64,000 bases of DNA from Tistlia consotensis USBA 355 (GCF_900177295.1 NZ_FWZX01000026.1:1-64000); one strand, 5' to 3'; numbered from the stretch's first letter, positions 36,756-46,213 are shown. A program made the numbers and translations. Notes: generated by a model not told the origin, from the letters alone.

Positions 36756-38069
36756 CTACTTGATGTAGCCGCCCCGCTTCATCTCCCGCTCGGTCAGGGC
36801 CTGGGCGTTCTTCAGCGCCTGGTCGACCGAGGTCGTGCCGGCCAGCGCCGCCGAGAACTGCTGCCCGACCGCCGTGCCGATGCCCTGGAACTGCGGGATC
36901 GCCACGAACTGCACGCCGACATAGGGCACCGGGTCGACCGTCGGATGGGTCGGGTCGGCCGCCTGGATCGACTTCAGGGTCATGTCGGCGAAGGCCGCCG
37001 CCTTCCGGTAGGCCGGGTTGTCGTAGAGCGACTTGCGGGTGCCCGGCGGCACGTTGGCCCAGCCGTCCTTGCTGGCGACCAGCTTCAGGTAGTCCTTCGA
37101 GGTCGCCCAGGCGATGAACTTCTCGGCCGCGGCCTTCTTGTTGGAGCCGCTGGGGATCGCCAGCGACCAGGCCCACAGCCAGTTGGCCCGCTTGCCGAGG
37201 CCGCGGTCCGGCGCCAGGGCGAAGCCGACCTTGTCGGCGACCTTGGATTCCTTGGGGTCGCTCACGAAGGAGGCGGCGACGGTGGCGTCGATCCACATGC
37301 CGCACTTGCCCGACTGGAACAGCGCGAGGTTCTCGTTGAAGCCGTTCGACGAGGCGCCCGGAGGGCCGGCGTCGTGCATCAGGTCGACATAGAACTTCAG
37401 CGTGTCCTTCCAGGCCTTGCCGTCGAACTGCGGCTGCCACTTCATGTCGAACCAGCGCGCGCCGAAGGAGTTGGACATGGCCGTCAGGAAGGCCATGTTC
37501 TCGCCCCAGCCGGCCTTGCCGCGCAGGCAGATGCCGTAGACCTCGTGGGCCTTGTCGGTGATCTTGCGCGCCGCCTCGGCGATGAAGTCCCAGCTCGGCG
37601 CCTCGGGCATCGTCAGGCCCGCCTTCTCGAACAGGTCCTCGCGGTACATCGTCATCGAGCTCTCGCCGTAGAAGGGCGCGGCGTAGAGCTTGCCGCCGAG
37701 CGACAGGCCGTTGCGGATCGAGGGCAGCAGGTCGTCGACGTCGTAGCTCGGGCCGAGGTTGTCGAGCGGCACCAGCCAGCCCTGCTTGGCCCAGATCGGC
37801 ACCTCGTAGGTGCCGATGGTCATGATGTCGTACTGCCCGCCCTTGGTCGCGATGTCGGTCGTCACCTTCTGGCGCAGGACGTTCTCCTCCATCGTCACCC
37901 AGTCGAGCTCGATGCCGGGGTTCCTGGCGGTGAAGTCGTCCGTCAGCTTCTGCATCCGGATCATGTCGCCGTTGTTGACCGTGGCGATGGTCAGTTTCGT
38001 CGCCGCCGCCGCCTGCTGGACGGCGAGCAGCGCGGTCGCGCCGATCAGGGCGCAGGCAAGCCTTCTCAT
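36756..38069 (-). CDS. smoE: polyol ABC transporter substrate-binding protein (SmoE)
   Basis: The 437-residue periplasmic protein has a signal peptide (MRRLACALIGATALLAVQQA, cleavage near AAAA-T) and the SBP_bac_1 fold, with TIGTYEVPIWAKQGWLVPLD and GKAGWGENMAFL as seen in sorbitol/mannitol binding proteins. ATG 38069 is decided by GGGAGGAACAG directly upstream; the longer open frame runs through the leader and a tandem repeat and is not real. It is the first gene of the operon, controlled from the operator at 38373-38413. Confidence 0.9.
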   Translation of the reverse strand: MRRLACALIGATALLAVQQAAAATKLTIATVNNGDMIRMQKLTDDFTARNPGIELDWVTMEENVLRQKVTTDIATKGGQYDIMTIGTYEVPIWAKQGWLVPLDNLGPSYDVDDLLPSIRNGLSLGGKLYAAPFYGESSMTMYREDLFEKAGLTMPEAPSWDFIAEAARKITDKAHEVYGICLRGKAGWGENMAFLTAMSNSFGARWFDMKWQPQFDGKAWKDTLKFYVDLMHDAGPPGASSNGFNENLALFQSGKCGMWIDATVAASFVSDPKESKVADKVGFALAPDRGLGKRANWLWAWSLAIPSGSNKKAAAEKFIAWATSKDYLKLVASKDGWANVPPGTRKSLYDNPAYRKAAAFADMTLKSIQAADPTHPTVDPVPYVGVQFVAIPQFQGIGTAVGQQFSAALAGTTSVDQALKNAQALTEREMKRGGYIK

Positions 38070-38145
38070 CTGTTCCTCCCAGGATTTCTTCGGGCGATCT
38101 TGCGGGTTCCCGGCCGCGACGGACGGCGCGCGCCCGGCGGCGGTC

Positions 38146-38190
38146 GGGCAGGACCGGGTCGAGCAGGACCGGGTCACGCAGGATTGGGCA
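38146..38190. repeat. three tandem 15-bp direct repeats in the smoE leader
   Basis: GGGCAGGACCGGGTC (38146-38160) is followed by GAGCAGGACCGGGTC and a diverged third unit ending at 38190. It lies in the roughly 280-base leader between the predicted promoter and smoE. Role unknown; it may be a simple slippage repeat. Confidence 0.75.
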
Positions 38191-38351
38191 GAGCCGCCGA
38201 TGGCGGCGACGGCAGATTCCACGGGATTCCGGAGCGTCCGGCGCATGCTCTCCTCCCTCGGGCAGTCCCGCGGGTGAGGGGTTGTCCCCCTCTTGTCTCC
38301 CGCGCCCGGATCGTGCGGCTGCGCGCCTGCATCGTCCGTTGCCCAGCCAGA

Positions 38352-38434
38352 ATGAGACAGCAACCCTTGGTCGCTGTCAATTATTAAATCAGGCGGATAT
38401 AATAATTGACAGCCCCTGCCGCTCCGCCCATGCT
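38352..38434. promoter_or_regulatory. smo/ROK divergent promoters with a long palindromic operator
   Basis: Inverted repeat GCTGTCAATTATTA (38373-38386) and TAATAATTGACAGC (38400-38413) has perfect 14-base arms around a 13-base spacer. Each arm contains TTGACA pointing outward: leftward at 38380-38375 with TCTCAT 17 bases on (38357-38352), and rightward at 38406-38411 with a poor -10. A TATAAT is also present at 38398-38403. AT-rich palindromes of this sort are typical for ROK repressors such as NagC and Mlc. One repressor dimer here would cover both -35 boxes. The rest of 38070-38497 holds only the repeat above and no gene. Confidence 0.78.
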
Positions 38435-38497
38435 CGCCTCCGGTCCGGGCGTTGCGGCGGCGCCGGCCTTCGGGCGACGGCCTGGGAGAGCGAGGCG

Positions 38498-39748
38498 ATG
38501 GCAGACACCGCGTCCTCCGGGGCGCCGGACGAGACCGCGGCGACGCCCTCGCCGGATGGCCGCGGCAGCAGCCAGAGCGGCGTCCGCCTCTACAACGAGC
38601 GCCTGATCCTCTCGCTGATCCGCCGGCACCGCAGCCTGACCAAGGTCGAGATCGCGCGGCTGACCGGCCTCTCGACCCAGACCACGACGGTGGTGATCAA
38701 CCGGCTCGAGGCCGATGGCCTGCTGCTTCCGGGCGAGCGGCAGCGCGGGCGCATCGGCCAGCCGGCCGTGCCCTATTCGCTCAATCCCGAGGGCGCCTTC
38801 GGCCTCGGCATGATGATCGGCCGGCGCAGCTGCGACCTGATGCTGATGGACTTCGTCGCCGGCATCCGGGCCCGGCGCCGCATCACCTACGCCTATCCCG
38901 TGCCGGCCGCGCTGCTCGGCTTCGCCGCCGGCAACCTGCCGGAGCTGGCCGGCACGCTCGACGCGCGGCAGCGGGACCGGATCACCGGGCTCGGCGTCGC
39001 CATGCCCTTCGAGCTGTGGAACTGGGAGGCCGAGCTCGGCATGGTCCCGGGGACGCTCGGCGACTGGCGCCGCTTCGACATCGCCGCCGAGCTGTCCCGG
39101 CTGGTGGCGCCCTGGCCGGTGCGCCTCGCCAACGACGCCACCTCGGCCTGCGCCGCCGAGCTGACCTTCGGCCAGGGCAGCGCCTATCGCGACTTCGCCT
39201 ACCTCTACGTCGGCGCCTTCATCGGCGGCGGCATCGTGCTCAACGGCACGCTCTTTCCGGGCCGCAGCGGCAACGCCGGCGCGCTCGGCTCGATGCCGGT
39301 GCTGCGGCGCGACGGCGAAGCCGGCCCGGCCCTGCAGCAGCTGATCCGCTCGGCCTCGATCTACCGGCTCGAGCGGCGGCTGATCGCGGCCGGCCGCGCC
39401 GGCACGGCGATCTGGGCCTCGCCCGACGACTGGTCGGACTTCGCGGCCCCGCTCGAGGCCTGGATCGACGAGGCGGCCGACGGCCTCGCCCAGGCCGTCG
39501 CCGCGATCCTCTCGGTGATCGACTTCGAGGCGGTGGTCGTCGACGGCGCCTTCCCGGCCGAGGTCCGCGGCCGCCTGGTCGAGCGCACCCGCCGGCGCTT
39601 CGCCGCCCTCGACCGCCAGGGCCTGACCGACGCCGCGATCGTCGAGGGCTCGGTCGGCCGCGACGCCCGCTCGATCGGCGCCGCCGCCCTGCCCCTCCTC
39701 GCCACCTTCGCCCGCGATTCCGACGTCCTGTTCAAGGTCGCGCCTTAG
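38498..39748 (+). CDS. ROK-family transcriptional repressor (NagC/XylR type)
   Basis: The 416-residue protein has an N-terminal winged helix (YNERLILSLIRRHRSLTKVEIARLTGLS, in part residues 32-60) and a ROK kinase-like sugar domain with VGAFIGGGIVLNGTLFPG. The zinc-binding CxCGxxGC motif of many ROK proteins is absent, and the kinase residues seem lost, as expected for a repressor that only senses sugar. It is divergent from the smo operon and presumably represses it and itself. Confidence 0.88.
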   Translation: MADTASSGAPDETAATPSPDGRGSSQSGVRLYNERLILSLIRRHRSLTKVEIARLTGLSTQTTTVVINRLEADGLLLPGERQRGRIGQPAVPYSLNPEGAFGLGMMIGRRSCDLMLMDFVAGIRARRRITYAYPVPAALLGFAAGNLPELAGTLDARQRDRITGLGVAMPFELWNWEAELGMVPGTLGDWRRFDIAAELSRLVAPWPVRLANDATSACAAELTFGQGSAYRDFAYLYVGAFIGGGIVLNGTLFPGRSGNAGALGSMPVLRRDGEAGPALQQLIRSASIYRLERRLIAAGRAGTAIWASPDDWSDFAAPLEAWIDEAADGLAQAVAAILSVIDFEAVVVDGAFPAEVRGRLVERTRRRFAALDRQGLTDAAIVEGSVGRDARSIGAAALPLLATFARDSDVLFKVAP

Positions 39749-40175
39749 GGTCGCCACATCCGGCAATCGTCACTGGAAGGGGGAACCACGATGGTGGTGG
39801 GCGCAGTCTGGTGCGAACTCGTCTCCGGGGGAAGTTCCCTGATGAACAGGGAATTTGGAGGCAATATCGACCGCTCGCGGGCATTCCCCGGAACCGATCG
39901 ATTGATAAACTACGGAAATATTGGATTTTTCGGCGAGTTCCCCAGACAGCGGAACAGGGAATCTCGCCCCCCGGAACAGGGAAGTCGCTCGTTGTAGCAG
40001 GGACCTCCGGAGGGCTGCGGCTCCCGACGCTGATCCACCACGCCCTCAGGCTCGATCTTCCCATGCCGGCACGGCCGGCACAGAGAGCCACCGGCCGGAT
40101 ATCGGTGCCACCCGGCGGCCGCGCCGGCCCGCCCGACGCTGCTGCCGGCAGGGACTCTCGCTCTGCCTCAGAGCC
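39749..40175. other. 427-base non-coding stretch with a repeated AACAGGGAA motif
   Basis: No credible gene is seen; small frames here have no family resemblance. AACAGGGAA occurs at 39845-39853, 39953-39961 and 39975-39983, the last two 22 bases apart, and TTCCCT at 39835-39840 pairs with the first copy to form a hairpin. Part of the region (39850-39960) is clearly more AT-rich than its surroundings. It resembles the debris found beside integrase or insertion-sequence remnants in rhizobia and may mark an old insertion scar between the polyol and C5-acid loci. Confidence 0.5.
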
Positions 40176-41417
40176 TCATCGGATGACACCCTGCGCGGAC
40201 AGCGCGTCGATCTCTTCGGTCGACAGGCCGAGGTCGCGCAAGACCTCGTCGCTGTGCTGCCCGAGCGCCGGCGCCGGCCGCGTCACGCCGCGCTCGACGC
40301 CGGAGAAGCGGACCGGCTGGGCGACCGATTTCAGCGGGCCGGCGATCGGATGGTCGTAGTCCAGCACGATGCCGCTCGCCGCCGTGTGGGGATGATCCAG
40401 CATCTGCCGGAGGGAGTTGATGGGGGCGCAGGGCACCTTCACCTTCGCCAGCTCGGCATCCCAGAAGGCGACCGGCTGCCGGGCCACGGCGGCCTGCACG
40501 CAGGCGATCGTCTCGGCCCGATGCTCGACCCGCGCCGCGTTCGTGCGGAAGCGCGGATCCTCGACGACGTCCTCCAGCCCCGCGACAGCGCAGAACCGCC
40601 GCCACAGGCCGTCGTTGGCGACGCCGATCATCACCGGCCCGTCGGCGGCCTCGAAGGCCTGGTACGGACAGAGCGATTCGTGGCTGGAGCCGCAGCGTTC
40701 CGGCTGCGAGCCGCGCTGCCAGAAGCTCTGCAGGTTGTAGCCGAGCAGACCCACGGCGGTCTCGAACAGCGAGACCTCCACTCTGCGGCCGCCGCCGCCG
40801 TGAGCACGGCCGTAGAGCGCCGCGAGGATGCCGGACAGCGCGTGGAAGCCGGTGCTCTGGTCGATCGGCGAGATCGGGCTGCGCACAGGGGGACCGCCCT
40901 CCTCGCCGGTCAGGGACATGATGCCGCTGAAGGCCTGCAGGATGACGTCGTAGCCGGGTGCCTCCTTCATGGGCCCGCTCCGCCCGAAGCCGGAGATGCT
41001 GCAGTAGACGAGGTCCGGATTGGCCGCGCGCAGCGTCGCCTCGTCGATCCCGAGGCGCTCGACCACACCTGTCCCGAAGCTCTCGACGACGACGTCGGCC
41101 AGCGCCGCCAGACGTTGCGCGAGCGCGCGCCCCGGCTCGGTCTTGAGGTCGAGCGCGAGGCTGCGCTTGCCGCGATTGGCGCTGAGGAAGACCGCGCCGA
41201 AGCCCTCTCGGAACGGCGGCCAGCCGCGCGTCTCGTCGCCCGTGTCGACCGGCTCCACCTTGACGACGTCGGCGCCCATGTCGGCGAGATACTGGGTGCA
41301 CAAGGGCCCGGCGAGAACCTTGGAGAAGTCGAGCACCTTGACGCCGTCGAGCGGTCCGGACACCTGTTTGTTCCTCGCGTCGTGGCTTGGCGCCGCGGCG
41401 GTCCCGGCCGCAGACAT
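40176..41417 (-). CDS. CaiB/BaiF family III CoA transferase
   Basis: The 413-residue protein is a family III CoA transferase: VKVLDFSKVLAGPLCTQYLADMGADVVKVEP at the N-terminus, NRGKRSLALDLK, and the Asp in SPISPIDQSTGFHA at the expected place of the catalytic Asp. Together with the linked acyl-CoA dehydrogenase, MaoC and CitE genes it most resembles the itaconate or succinyl-CoA:C5-dicarboxylate transferase of itaconate degradation; this is inference. The start overlaps the dehydrogenase stop (TGATG). Confidence 0.87.
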   Translation of the reverse strand: MSAAGTAAAPSHDARNKQVSGPLDGVKVLDFSKVLAGPLCTQYLADMGADVVKVEPVDTGDETRGWPPFREGFGAVFLSANRGKRSLALDLKTEPGRALAQRLAALADVVVESFGTGVVERLGIDEATLRAANPDLVYCSISGFGRSGPMKEAPGYDVILQAFSGIMSLTGEEGGPPVRSPISPIDQSTGFHALSGILAALYGRAHGGGGRRVEVSLFETAVGLLGYNLQSFWQRGSQPERCGSSHESLCPYQAFEAADGPVMIGVANDGLWRRFCAVAGLEDVVEDPRFRTNAARVEHRAETIACVQAAVARQPVAFWDAELAKVKVPCAPINSLRQMLDHPHTAASGIVLDYDHPIAGPLKSVAQPVRFSGVERGVTRPAPALGQHSDEVLRDLGLSTEEIDALSAQGVIR

Positions 41418-42586
41418 CAGTACGACTTCGGCTGGTCGAGCACGCGCTCGGCGATGAAGCAGAGGATCAGCTGCTCGCTGATCGGCGCGAGCCGCGTCAC
41501 GAGGACCTCGCGCAGCAGCCGCTCGACCTGGTACTCCTTGGCGTAGCCCATGCCGCCGTGGGTCATCACCGACTGCAGGCAGGCCTGGTAGCCGGCCCGC
41601 GCGCCGAGCAGCTTGGCCGCGTTCGCTTCCGCGCCGCAGGGCTTGCCGGCGTCGTAAAGCTCGGCGGCCTTCATCGCCATCAGCCAGGCCGCCTCGAGCT
41701 GCACCCAGCACTCCGCCAGCGGATGCTGCACGCCCTGGTTCTGGCCGATCGGCCGGCCGAAGACCTCGCGCTCGCGGGCGTAGCGGGCGGCGCGGCCCAG
41801 CGCATCCTGGCCGATGCCGATCGCCTCGACCGCGATCAGCACGCGCTCGGGGTTGAGGCTGTCCAACAGATAGGTGAAGCCGCGACCCTCATCGCCGATC
41901 CGATGTTCCTCCGGGACGAAGTAGTCGTCGATGAAGACCATGTTCGAATCGACCGCCGCCCGGCCGTGCTTGTCGATCCGCTTGACGTCGAGGCGCTCGC
42001 GATCGAGGTCGGTGTAGAAGAGCGTGATGCCCTGCGTCGGCTTGGCGCAGTCGTCGCGTGCCGTGGTGCGGGTGACCAGCAGGATCTTGTTGGCGACCTG
42101 GGCGGTCGAGGTCCAGATCTTCCGCCCCGACACGCGGTAACCGCCCTCGACCCGCTCCGCAAAGGTTTTGATGTTCGTGGTGTCGAGCCCCGCGTTCGGC
42201 TCGGTTACGCCGAAGCAGACCTGGTCCGCGCCCGTCACGAGCCGCGGGATCCAGGCCGCCTTCTGCTCGGGCGAGCCGTGCACGACGAGGGGGTGAGGGC
42301 CGAACATGTTGATATGGACCGAGGAGGCGGCCGCCATGCCGCCGCCGCTGCGGGCGACCTGATGCATGACGGCGGCTGCCTCCAGCACCCCGAGGCCCGC
42401 GCCACCGAACTCCTCCGGCATGGTCACGCCGAGCCAGCCGCCTTCCGCCATCGCGCGATGGAACTCCCGCGGGAAGCTCTCCGCCTTCTCGCAGCGGTTC
42501 CAGTAGGCGTCGTCGAAGCGTTCGCAGACCCCGGCAACGCCGTCACGGATCGCCTGCAGCCCCTCTTCCCGTTCCTCCCCGCTCAC
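41417..42586 (-). CDS. acyl-CoA dehydrogenase family protein
   Basis: The 389-residue flavoprotein has the usual helical-beta-helical fold, with CFGVTEPNAGLDTTNIKT contacting FAD and substrate. At the place where most acyl-CoA dehydrogenases read EGT (with the catalytic Glu) it reads APISEQ, a variant known in a side branch of the family. It is the first gene of a two-gene operon with the CoA transferase. In itaconate loci of Pseudomonas, as I recall, a similar gene sits beside the transferase, hydratase and lyase. Confidence 0.87.
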   Translation of the reverse strand: MSGEEREEGLQAIRDGVAGVCERFDDAYWNRCEKAESFPREFHRAMAEGGWLGVTMPEEFGGAGLGVLEAAAVMHQVARSGGGMAAASSVHINMFGPHPLVVHGSPEQKAAWIPRLVTGADQVCFGVTEPNAGLDTTNIKTFAERVEGGYRVSGRKIWTSTAQVANKILLVTRTTARDDCAKPTQGITLFYTDLDRERLDVKRIDKHGRAAVDSNMVFIDDYFVPEEHRIGDEGRGFTYLLDSLNPERVLIAVEAIGIGQDALGRAARYAREREVFGRPIGQNQGVQHPLAECWVQLEAAWLMAMKAAELYDAGKPCGAEANAAKLLGARAGYQACLQSVMTHGGMGYAKEYQVERLLREVLVTRLAPISEQLILCFIAERVLDQPKSY

Positions 42587-42935
42587 GTCGCCTCCCTTGG
42601 CTCGACTGAATGCCGTCGCTCCCCGATGGGAGCCATGGCGCCCAGCGTATCATCAACGGTCGCGGTATCCAATGGTTTGACAATTAAAAGCCCACCCGCC
42701 AGAATGAACTGCAGATGAGAGAGGGACCCGTCCGACCTTGGCTCACCACCGACCGGAAATCGCCGAACGGCCGCAGCGTTGCGGCACAGCAGGCGTCTTC
42801 GGCGCCTTCCCAAGGCGGGCGACGCTACGGCGGTGGCACAGCGCTTCCGGTCGGGCTATCAATGGTGTCAAAGCTCCTACCATTGTTCTCTCGGCGTGGA
42901 GTCGGCAATCTGGTGGTCCACGGTGGAGGGCCCAG
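42587..42935. promoter_or_regulatory. divergent regulatory region with FadR-type sites
   Basis: The 349-base gap has no gene. TGGTTTGACAA (42673-42683) fits the GT-N3-AC core of FadR-type operators and overlaps a rightward promoter, TTGACA (42677-42682) with CAGAAT 17 bases on (42700-42705). A second element, CAATGGT and ACCATTG around a 12-base spacer (42860-42885), lies nearer the regulator gene. A related site, AGGTCTAACCA, precedes the TRAP genes at 46214. Confidence 0.62.
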
Positions 42936-43697
42936 ATGGAGCAGACTGCGAGAAGGAAGCCGATCGTCGAGCGCGTCTCGGTGCAGAAGTCCTACGATGT
43001 GCTCGCCGGCCAGTTGCGCGACCGGATCCTGACAGGCGAGATCGCGGTCGGCACCCGCCTGCCCTCCGAGCGCGAGCTGGTGGAGCTGTCCGGACTGTCT
43101 CGCGGCTCGGTGCGCGAGGCCGTGCGCATGCTCGAGGTCGAGGGCCTGGTCCAGTCCCGTCCGGGCCGCTACGGCGGCATCGTGGTCACCCAGCCTGACA
43201 AGAAGTCGATGGCCCGGTTCGTCGGCCAATTCGTGCAGAGCCGGCGGCTGCCCCTGCGCATGATCCAGGAGGCGCGCGAGACGATCGAGCCGGCGCTGGC
43301 GCGCCTGGCGGCGGAAAACCGCAGCGAGGAGGAGCTGGCGCAGCTGCGCGCGCTGAACGACGCGCTCGGCGACCCGAACCTCGACCGCGAAGCCTTCGCC
43401 CGGCTCAATCTGCAGTGGCACAGCACCATCGCGGTGGCGAGCCGGAACGACCTGCTCTCGGCCCTGCTCTACGCGATGTCGCACGGCGTCTTCGCGCAGA
43501 CCATCGACGATGCCTACGACAATCCCGAGATCCGTGCGGCGGTGTTCAGGGCGCACGGCCGCGTTGTCGAGGCGATCGCCGCTCGCGACGGTGCCGCCGC
43601 GCAGCGGCGCATGGAGCGGCACGTCGTCGCGACACGGGCGATGGGCCGCGACGACGGTCGCTCCGAGCTGTCGCTCGATCCGCCCGGGCCCGACTGA
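42936..43697 (+). CDS. FadR-type GntR-family regulator
   Basis: The 253-residue protein has a winged helix (VGTRLPSERELVELSGLSRGSVREAVRML, in part residues 37-65) and an FCD ligand domain whose metal-binding His residues are visible in NLQWHSTIAVASRND and MERHVV. FCD regulators usually respond to carboxylates or CoA esters. ATG 42936 follows GGTGGAGGGCCC. It stands between the dehydrogenase/transferase operon and the MaoC-TRAP operon and probably controls both. Confidence 0.88.
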   Translation: MEQTARRKPIVERVSVQKSYDVLAGQLRDRILTGEIAVGTRLPSERELVELSGLSRGSVREAVRMLEVEGLVQSRPGRYGGIVVTQPDKKSMARFVGQFVQSRRLPLRMIQEARETIEPALARLAAENRSEEELAQLRALNDALGDPNLDREAFARLNLQWHSTIAVASRNDLLSALLYAMSHGVFAQTIDDAYDNPEIRAAVFRAHGRVVEAIAARDGAAAQRRMERHVVATRAMGRDDGRSELSLDPPGPD

Positions 43698-43792
43698 CGG
43701 TCGATAGGCCCGCTTGCCAGTGATCGCGCCGCCGGAACGGCCGGCGCCAGGACGAGTTCGCCGCCGAGAGCGGGGCGGACAGGGAGGTGCTT

Positions 43793-44269
43793 TTGGCTGG
43801 TATCTATTTTGACGAACTCAAGGTCGGGCAGCTCTTCCGACACACCCTACGCCGCACGATCACAGAGGCGGACAACGTCTTTTTCACCGCGCTGACCCAC
43901 AACCCCGCCCTCCTGCATCTCGACGAGGAATACTGCCGGGAGCACACGGAGTTCGGCCAGCGCCTCGTCAATTCGGCTTTCACGCTCGGACTCATGGTCG
44001 GCATCTCGGTCGGCGACACGACGCTGGGCACCGCCGTCGCCAACCTGGGCTGGGACGAGGTCCGCTTTCCCAAGCCGCTGTTCCACGGCGACACGATCCG
44101 CGTCGAGACCGAGGTCGCCGAGCTGCGCGAGAGCCGCTCGCGACCCAACGCCGGCATCGTCACCTTCATCCACCGCGCCTACAATCAGCACGGTGACCTG
44201 GTCGCCTCCTGCCGGCGCTCCGGGCTCCAGCTCAAGCGCCCCGCGGACACGGAGGAGCGCTCGGCATGA
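43793..44269 (+). CDS. MaoC-family hydratase
   Basis: This 158-residue hot-dog-fold protein has the MaoC active-site region [19 protein letters not shown], with Asn/His near residue 36-42, and [24 protein letters not shown]. It hydrates an enoyl-CoA; beside a CitE lyase and a CoA transferase, mesaconyl- or itaconyl-CoA is the likely substrate. TTG 43793 is preferred because AGGGAGG lies 5 bases upstream; the GTG at 43787 would overlap that site. Its stop overlaps the next start (ATGA). Confidence 0.85.
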   Translation: MAGIYFDELKVGQLFRHTLRRTITEADNVFFTALTHNPALLHLDEEYCREHTEFGQRLVNSAFTLGLMVGISVGDTTLGTAVANLGWDEVRFPKPLFHGDTIRVETEVAELRESRSRPNAGIVTFIHRAYNQHGDLVASCRRSGLQLKRPADTEERSA

Positions 44270-45156
44270 CGCTGCGCTCCTGGCTCTTCGTGCCCGGCGA
44301 CAGCGAGCGCAAGCTCGAGAAGGCCGAGAGCGCCGGCGCCGACGCCCTGATCCTCGACCTCGAAGACGCCGTGGCGCCGGAGCGCAAGGCGACGGCCCGG
44401 GAGGCGGTGCGGGGCTTCCTCGACGCCCGCCCCCGTGCCGGCCGACGAACCCAGCTCTGGGTGCGCGTCAATCCGCTCGGCGACACCGCCCTGTCAGACC
44501 TCGCGGCGATCATGGGCGGCGCGCCTAACGGCATCATGATCCCGAAGACCGAGGGCCCGGCCGACCTGCTGCGGCTGAGCCACCACCTGGAGGCCTTCGA
44601 GGCGGCGGGCGGCCTGCCGGACGGCAGTACCGGCATCCTGCCGGTCGCGACCGAGACGCCGGTCGGAACGCTCAGGCTGTCGGCCTTCGCCGAGGCCAGA
44701 TTGCCGCGCCTGGCTGCCATGACCTGGGGCGCCGAGGATCTCAGCACCGCGATCGGAGCCGCGACCAACCGCGACCCGGAGGGCGGCTGGGCCTTCACCT
44801 ACCGCTGGGCGCGCTCGGCCCTGCTGCTCGCGGCCAAGGCGACCGGCGCGCTGGCGCTCGACACGCTCTATGCAGACTTCCGCGACGCGGAGGGCTTGCG
44901 CCGCGACAGCAAGCGGGCCGCTGCCGAGGGCTTCGACGGACGCATCGCCATCCATCCCGCCCAGGTCGAGGTCATCAACGCCGCTTTCGCGCCCTCACCC
45001 GAGGCGGTCGAGCAGGCCCGCCGGGTCGTCGCCGCCTTCCAGGCGGCGCCGAGCGCCGGGGCGGTCAGCCTCGACGGCCGGATGCTCGACATCCCGCATC
45101 TCAAGCAGGCGCGGAACATCCTCGCCCGGCACGACGCAGTGCTCGCCCGGCAGTGA
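44266..45156 (+). CDS. CitE-like CoA ester lyase
   Basis: The 296-residue TIM-barrel protein has the HpcH/HpaI-CitE landmarks [34 protein letters not shown] with the metal-binding Asp/Glu, and LWVRVNPLG. Family members cleave citramalyl-, malyl- or hydroxymethylglutaryl-like CoA esters; (S)-citramalyl-CoA is the best guess here, giving acetyl-CoA and pyruvate. The gene is translationally coupled to the MaoC gene. Confidence 0.87.
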   Translation: MTLRSWLFVPGDSERKLEKAESAGADALILDLEDAVAPERKATAREAVRGFLDARPRAGRRTQLWVRVNPLGDTALSDLAAIMGGAPNGIMIPKTEGPADLLRLSHHLEAFEAAGGLPDGSTGILPVATETPVGTLRLSAFAEARLPRLAAMTWGAEDLSTAIGAATNRDPEGGWAFTYRWARSALLLAAKATGALALDTLYADFRDAEGLRRDSKRAAAEGFDGRIAIHPAQVEVINAAFAPSPEAVEQARRVVAAFQAAPSAGAVSLDGRMLDIPHLKQARNILARHDAVLARQ

Positions 45157-45192
45157 CCGGCCGCATCCGAGACATGGAAGGGAAGACGTGAC

Positions 45193-46125
45193 GTGAAGAA
45201 AGCCGACAAGGTCATCATCAGCTGCGCGGTCACCGGCTCGATCCACACGCCCAGCATGTCGCCGCACCTGCCGGTCACGCCGGCGGAGATCGCCGAGCAG
45301 TCGATCGAGGCCGCCGAGGCCGGCGCCGCCATCCTGCACCTCCACGCGCGCGATCCCGAGACCGGGAAGCCGACGCCCTCGCCCGAGGTCTTCGCACGCT
45401 TCCTGCCGGTGATCCGCCAGCGCTGCGACGCCATCGTCAACATCACGACCGGCGGCGGCCTCGGCATGACGCTCGACGAGCGGCTCGCCGCGGCGAAATG
45501 GGCGAGGCCCGAGATCGCCTCGATGAACATGGGCTCCTTCAACTTCAACATCTCCGGCGCGGCCGGGCGGGTGAAGGAGTTCCGCTTCGACTGGGAGAAG
45601 CCCTACCTGGAGATGACGACGGACTTCATCCTCTCCAACACCTTCGCCCAGATCGAGCGGGGCATGCGCGAGCTCGGCGGGCTCGGCACGCGCTTCGAGT
45701 TCGAGTGCTACGACGTCGGCCACCTCTACAACCTCGCCCACTTCGCCGACCGCGGCATCGTCGAGCCGCCGTTCTTCGTGCAGGCCATCTTCGGCATCCT
45801 CGGTGGCCTGGGCCCGGACCCCGAGAACCTCATGCACATGAAGGCGACGGCCGACCGGCTGTTCGGCGACGACTACTACCTCTCCGTCCTGGCCGCCGGT
45901 CGGCATCAGATGCCCCTGGTCACCATGGGCGCGATCCTGGGCGGCAACGTGCGGGTCGGGCTGGAGGACAGCCTGTTCCTGGAGCGTGGCCGCCTCGCCG
46001 CTTCCAATGCCGAGCAGGTCGCCAAGATCAGGCGAATCCTCAGCGAGCTGTCCCTCGAGGCGGCGACGCCGGAGGAGGCGCGGCAGATGCTCCGCACCAA
46101 AGGGCCCGTCAGCCTCGGCTTCTGA
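45193..46125 (+). CDS. BKACE-family beta-keto acid cleavage enzyme
   Basis: The 310-residue protein belongs to the Kce/DUF849 family: zinc ligands His49 and His51 in LHLHARD, NITTGGG and a conserved Glu in FEFECYD. BKACE enzymes condense a beta-keto acid with acetyl-CoA to give acetoacetate plus a CoA ester. The substrate subgroup is unknown. The GTG 45193 start is weakly supported. It sits 37 bases after the CitE gene and 120 before the TRAP genes, so it is part of the same pathway. Confidence 0.88.
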   Translation: MKKADKVIISCAVTGSIHTPSMSPHLPVTPAEIAEQSIEAAEAGAAILHLHARDPETGKPTPSPEVFARFLPVIRQRCDAIVNITTGGGLGMTLDERLAAAKWARPEIASMNMGSFNFNISGAAGRVKEFRFDWEKPYLEMTTDFILSNTFAQIERGMRELGGLGTRFEFECYDVGHLYNLAHFADRGIVEPPFFVQAIFGILGGLGPDPENLMHMKATADRLFGDDYYLSVLAAGRHQMPLVTMGAILGGNVRVGLEDSLFLERGRLAASNAEQVAKIRRILSELSLEAATPEEARQMLRTKGPVSLGF

Positions 46126-46213
46126 GCACGGCCGGCGGGCGGTCCGCCGCGAAAAATCCCAAGCGACCGGATGAGACGCTTGCATCAGGGAGGGATTTTG
46201 TCGAACGATTAAA

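Noticed and set aside
36756-38363. A 535-residue version of SmoE
   Set aside because: The extra residues come from the leader and its tandem repeat; the signal peptide starts at ATG 38069 behind a strong ribosome site.
39791-40091. Small open frames in the gap after the ROK gene
   Set aside because: They have no family resemblance, no ribosome site and overlap the AACAGGGAA repeats.
41417-42586. Loss of the catalytic Glu in the acyl-CoA dehydrogenase as evidence of inactivity
   Set aside because: The APIS variant at this place is a regular feature of one branch of the family, so it is not a sign of decay.
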